Positions 60,885 through 64,000 of a DNA stretch of 64,000 bases are shown here, one piece after another. The stretch spans positions 5,601,739 through 5,665,738 of the forward strand of contig OX336340.1 of the NCBI GenBank assembly GCA_946902875.1, given 5' to 3'. The number at the start of each line of letters is the position of its first letter. The first letter of the stretch is position 1. The stretch comes from Nematopogon swammerdamellus (lineage: Eukaryota > Arthropoda > Insecta > Lepidoptera > Adelidae). A program made the translations under genes and the position numbers. Under the pieces are notes generated by a model, which saw only the letters and a list, made by a program, of their open reading frames with translations, was not told where the DNA came from and did not search any database.

Positions 60885-60885
60885 T

Positions 60886-61268
60886 AAATAAAAAAAAAGT
60901 TTTAAAAAACATAAAACCGACTTCCTAAAAAAAGTAAAACTAAAAAACTATTTAAAATAAAAATATAAAAACCGCCTTCAAAAATATATGAAATAAAAAC
61001 CTAAAAAAAAAAACGAACCCTAGAGTTGAAGGCGGTGCTAAAAAGGCTACACAAATCACAAAGGATATTATCATCCGCTCATGTTTTCTTTCATGCATCA
61101 TTTTTGCTTGCTTTAGCACCGCCTTCAACTCTAGGGTTCGTTTTTTTTTTTAGGTTTTTATTTCATATATTTTTGAAGGCGGTTTTTATATTTTTATTTT
61201 AAATAGTTTTTTAGTTTTACTTTTTTTAGGAAGTCGGTTTTATGTTTTTTAAAACTTTTTTTTTATTT
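60886..61268. repeat. Perfect 157-bp inverted repeat with 69-nt loop
   Basis: Left arm 60886-61042 and right arm 61112-61268 are exact complements over 157 bp by my reading, including A/T runs of 9 and 11. Landmarks: ACATAAAACCGACTTCCTAA, AAACCGCCTTCAAAAATATA, CGAACCCTAGAGTTGAAGGC and GGTGCTAAA. A related single-arm sequence lies at 62535-62610. No coding capacity. Confidence 0.95.
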
Positions 61269-61307
61269 CACAGTTTTTTTTAGTAATTTTTTGCTATTAA
61301 TGTACTC

Positions 61308-61343
61308 GGCGGAATCGCTCGGCCTTCGGCCTCGCGATTCCGC
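61308..61343. repeat. Hairpin enclosing the 68-bp satellite core motif
   Basis: GGCGGAATCG and CGATTCCGCC are exact inverted arms around CTCGGCCTTCGGCCTCG, which is the complement of the CGAGGCCGAAGGCCGAG core of the satellite at 52906-54868. Confidence 0.85.
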
Positions 61344-61390
61344 CTCGCTTTCCAATCCGATCTTGACCCAATTAAAATAGGACCACGTCA

Positions 61391-61735
61391 GCTTCGATAG
61401 CTCAGTGGTGCAGACAGTCAACTGTCGCTATTGAATTTTAAGCAACGCTGGGTGCGGTCAGTACTTAGATGGGTGACCGCTGACCGTTGGAGGCTGACCA
61501 AGGTTCGGATTCCTCGTAAAACTGTAAGTCCCTTCCCTCGTAATCTTACTTGGTGGTAGGGTTTAACCTTCCCGGGTTGGTACCACCGCACTGAATTAAA
61601 CGTCGGTCGAAACGGCTATGTAAATAGTTTGTGTTTTCCGACCAGTTCAGTGTAGTCAGGACGATCAAAGGGGGAAGCACTGACATGGCACTGGTGTTAT
61701 GGGCTGACATCACGGACGTTGTAGGTGATGTTGCA
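61391..61735 (+). mobile_element. SINE-A with 5S-like block, tail replaced
   Basis: GCTTCGATAGCTCAGTGGTG, TTTTAAGCAACGCTGGGTGC, GGTCAGTACTTAGATGGGTG, ACCGCTGACCGTTGG and AGGTTCGGATTCCTCG, then core and body to GACGTTGTAGGTGATGTTG. The final GCCAACCGTGTCAGTTTCC is missing; other repeats start at 61739. TACTTAGATGGG is the closest of all copies to the 5S sequence as I recall it. Confidence 0.8.
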
Positions 61736-61738
61736 GAA

Positions 61739-61925
61739 CTTAGTAGAATGGACAGACATAAACGTGTTACGGAAGCCTACTTTTATTATAAAATAACCGT
61801 CGGAGGACCTTGGTTGAAAATTGTAAAATTTAGTAGAACGGATAGACATGCATATGTTACGGAACCCTACATTCATTTTGCAGAACTTAGTAGAATGGAC
61901 AGACATAAACGTGTTACGGAACCCT
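61739..61925. repeat. Short repeat, three copies (AGTAGAATGGACAGACATAA)
   Basis: TTAGTAGAAYGGAYAGACAT followed by GTTACGGAACCCTAC occurs near 61739, 61834 and 61884; GGAACCCTAC recalls family M ends. Confidence 0.75.
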
Positions 61926-61934
61926 ACTTAACAG

Positions 61935-62096
61935 TTGCACTCCGGGAGTGCCGGCAGATCCCGTGCCACTCTAACTTAACCCTTAACGCAATGACTTAAG
62001 GTTTCATTTTAAAAATGACGCTGACGCGATGTCGCGAGTTATACATTTTTACCCACCTAAAAAAGTGCCAAGAGCCGCTAAAGAAGTTTTCACTTC
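61935..62096. repeat. Second copy of the 46308-46711 repeat, deleted
   Basis: GTTGCACTCCGGGAGTGCCG and AAAAAAGTGCCAAGAGCCGC, TAAAGAAGTTTTCACTT, with about 240 bp fewer in between. Confidence 0.55.
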
Positions 62097-62225
62097 AAAA
62101 AAACCTCAGGGTTATCCCCTTTCAAATAAAAAAAAAAAGAATTTTCAAAATCGGCCCACAATTGACGGAGTAATCGCGTAACAAACATCCAAAAAAAGAA
62201 AACATACCGTCGAATTGAGAATCTT
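62097..62225 (-). repeat. Family L repeat
   Basis: AAAGAATTTTCAAAATCGGC, CACAATTGACGGAGTAATCG, CGTAACAAACATCC and CGTCGAATTGAGAATC. Confidence 0.6.
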
Positions 62226-62530
62226 TTAGGTCTAAAGTAAATTTCTCGTGAAGACAAATGCAACGAGCCCAAACACGATGGGTTTATCATGTGTAGTTTA
62301 GGAGTTCCTATGGCCACCTTCTGTCTCCATCATCAAACCAGCTCGATGGTACTCGGTACAGTAGGTACTGGCCAGGTACCATAATAAATTAAGCGCCGGT
62401 CGGAAAAGATAAAAAAATTTCAAATTTAGAATATTCATGAAACAAGGGTCCGAATATGTATCACTAGTATATCGATTCATGTATTTCAACAGGACAGAGA
62501 AAATTTCAAAATATTAGGTATTTAATACTT
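62226..62530. other. Unassigned sequence
   Basis: Nothing recognised. Confidence 0.35.
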
Positions 62531-62708
62531 TTTAGTTTTTTTTTTTTGTTTTTTGGAAATCGGTTTAATATTTTTTAAAACAGTTTTTATTTCATTCTTT
62601 TTAGTAATATTACATAAAAAAGAATAATCGAAATCGAATAATCGAAATCGATTGAAGTGGTACAGAATTATTCGCCATATGTGTCAGACTGCAAATTGCT
62701 GAATAAGT

Positions 62709-62822
62709 CCACATCACAAATGTTTTGCTGAAGGTAACCACACACCATACTAATTTATCAAACTGAAAATTGCCGAAAACGACCACATCACAAGTTTTGC
62801 TGAAGGTAACCACACACCATAG
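62709..62822. repeat. 74-bp direct repeat, under two copies
   Basis: CCACATCACAA and TTTTGCTGAAGGTAACCACA then CACCATA at 62709 and 62783. Confidence 0.8.
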
Positions 62823-62859
62823 TATTATGCTGATTTTTCGAAAACCACTGAACCAATTT

Positions 62860-63060
62860 CGATAAAATTGAAATGGGACCACCTCGGAAGTATGACCTAA
62901 CTAACAAAAAAAGAATTTTCTAAATCGGCCCTCAATTGACGGAGAAATCGTGTTACAAACATACAAAAAAATAAAAAAAATAAAAAAAAAAATAAAAAAA
63001 AAAAAAAACATACAGACGAATTGAGAACCTCCTCCTTTTTTGGAAGTCGGTTAATAAAAT
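62860..63060 (-). repeat. Family L repeat
   Basis: AAAAAGAATTTTCTAAATCG, GCCCTCAATTGACGGAGAAA, an A-rich run, GACGAATTGAGAACCTCCTC and GGAAGTCGGTTAATAAA. Confidence 0.65.
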
Positions 63061-63109
63061 AATAAGGAAGGTAGGAAGGAAGGAAGGAAAAGGAAGGATG
63101 GCTTGATGT

Positions 63110-63200
63110 CTGATGCTTGATGATCTTGTCACCTCTTACGACATACACGGGGAGAGATGCAGTTCTCCGTGCGTGTAGTAAGTGGCGTCTAAGATATAAG
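63110..63200 (-). repeat. SINE-A2-type head fragment
   Basis: TGTCACCTCTTACGACATAC and ACGGGGAGAGATGCAGTTC match the complement of the alternative head. Confidence 0.5.
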
Positions 63201-64000
63201 GACAACCTGCCGTCCTCCCAACAATTTCATAACAACAAACCTCGTTCCTCCACGTCTCGTCTCAAAAGCTTCTAACTAAAATTCTCAAATTAGCGGAAAA
63301 AAAAAATTCCCCTCAAAAACACAAAAACAACGCTCAACCGCTCAACTCCCCCGGCGCGAGGTGTCCGTCTAAACGTGATTTAAAATTGTCGGTTTTACGG
63401 AGCAGCAATTTTTATGACGGCTGTTCGGTTCCCGCTACGTGGGTGAGACAGTAACGTGATTTGAATGAGGAAAAATATAATATCCGACCGCTTTACATTA
63501 CTACACTTCCGCTGCAAAAGCTTCATTTGACCTTTGTCTTTTCTTCCCCTATTGGATTATTTCGGAAACGGGAGTTTGGTACGCACCGAGCGAAATGTAC
63601 CAACCGCAGCAGAAAGAAAACTACGGAACCTTCTGCATATTAACAACCTTCGCACATAACAAGTTTTTTACAAAATAACTTGCGGCCGATTTCACGAAAT
63701 TCCAATAAAATATAGCTACCAGTTAACTTCTGACAAATGTATGTGAAATTATCACTCTAACCTACATTATTATAAATGTCGGACGAAAATAAACTTGAGG
63801 TGGTAAAAGTGGCCATCAGAGATAATGAATAATGACAGATAGTTGATTAAAAAAATAATTAAATTTACCTAAGACGAACCTTTACTTAAGACGAAAATAC
63901 TTGTATACAAAGCTAAAACTAAATAAAAAAAAATAACATTTTAATTTTAAATAACTGTCATCGAAATTGTACATAAAAGAGTTTCGGTATAGTCGCGGCA
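63201..64000. other. Unassigned sequence
   Basis: No matched repeat, structure or credible gene up to the window end. Confidence 0.4.

Overview
The window looks like gene-poor, repeat-saturated nuclear DNA from a moth or butterfly (Lepidoptera). I infer this from the many dispersed repeats carrying the lepidopteran signature GCCCGCGGCTTCGCTCGC, the repeat family starting CCGGCCAAGTGCGAGTCGG, RTE/CR1/Jockey-like LINE tails, tRNA-like SINEs and several Tc1/mariner relics. I found no convincing host protein-coding gene, no intact rRNA or tRNA gene and no CRISPR array. Almost every open frame is a chance frame inside a repeat or a decayed transposon fragment. This density of transposons and tandem arrays would suit a W chromosome or another heterochromatic block, but that is inference; Lepidoptera are holocentric, so a classical pericentromere is not an option.

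Layout. 1-8 kb: composite SINEs, a deleted Tc1/mariner copy (1701-2243), LINE scraps and a CpG-rich repeat (3530-4290, second copy inverted at 20540-20985). 8-14 kb: a 287-bp tandem duplication, then a 2.75-kb non-autonomous DNA transposon (11021-13766) inserted in a dispersed repeat and itself carrying a foldback MITE. 14-32 kb: LINE tails (one with an inverted 5' part), two SINE families, MITEs and hairpins. 32-38.5 kb: a 1.56-kb terminal-inverted-repeat element inside a SINE, an orphan reading frame at 36 kb, a foldback built from two transposase N-termini, and a deleted mariner. 42-55 kb: successive tandem arrays with units of 6, 62, 38, 27 and 68 bp; the 68-bp array has a seven-monomer higher-order repeat. 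55-64 kb: RTE-type repeats, two oppositely oriented 44-bp arrays, a SINE split by a LINE, and an apparently perfect 157-bp inverted repeat.

Two SINE families recur and I name them here. SINE-A has a 5' region joining a tRNA-like A box to a stretch resembling the 5S rRNA internal promoter, and ends GTGTCAGTTTCCATAAAA. SINE-B has a tRNA-Ser/Leu-like head and ends near CCGGATTAAATAAAA. Both, and a third form (SINE-A2) with an unrelated head, share a central module containing TTACTAGGTGGTAGG and GGTTGGTACCACC. Other repeat labels (C, D, G, H, J, K, L, M, N) are local names for families seen two or more times here.

The elements are best read as layers of nested insertion and local amplification rather than as an operon or pathway. 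The most interesting material is the SINE modularity, the inverted-repeat elements that could give double-stranded RNA, and the satellites that seem to have grown inside dispersed repeats. All alignments were made by eye, so boundaries are usually good to about 10-20 bp.
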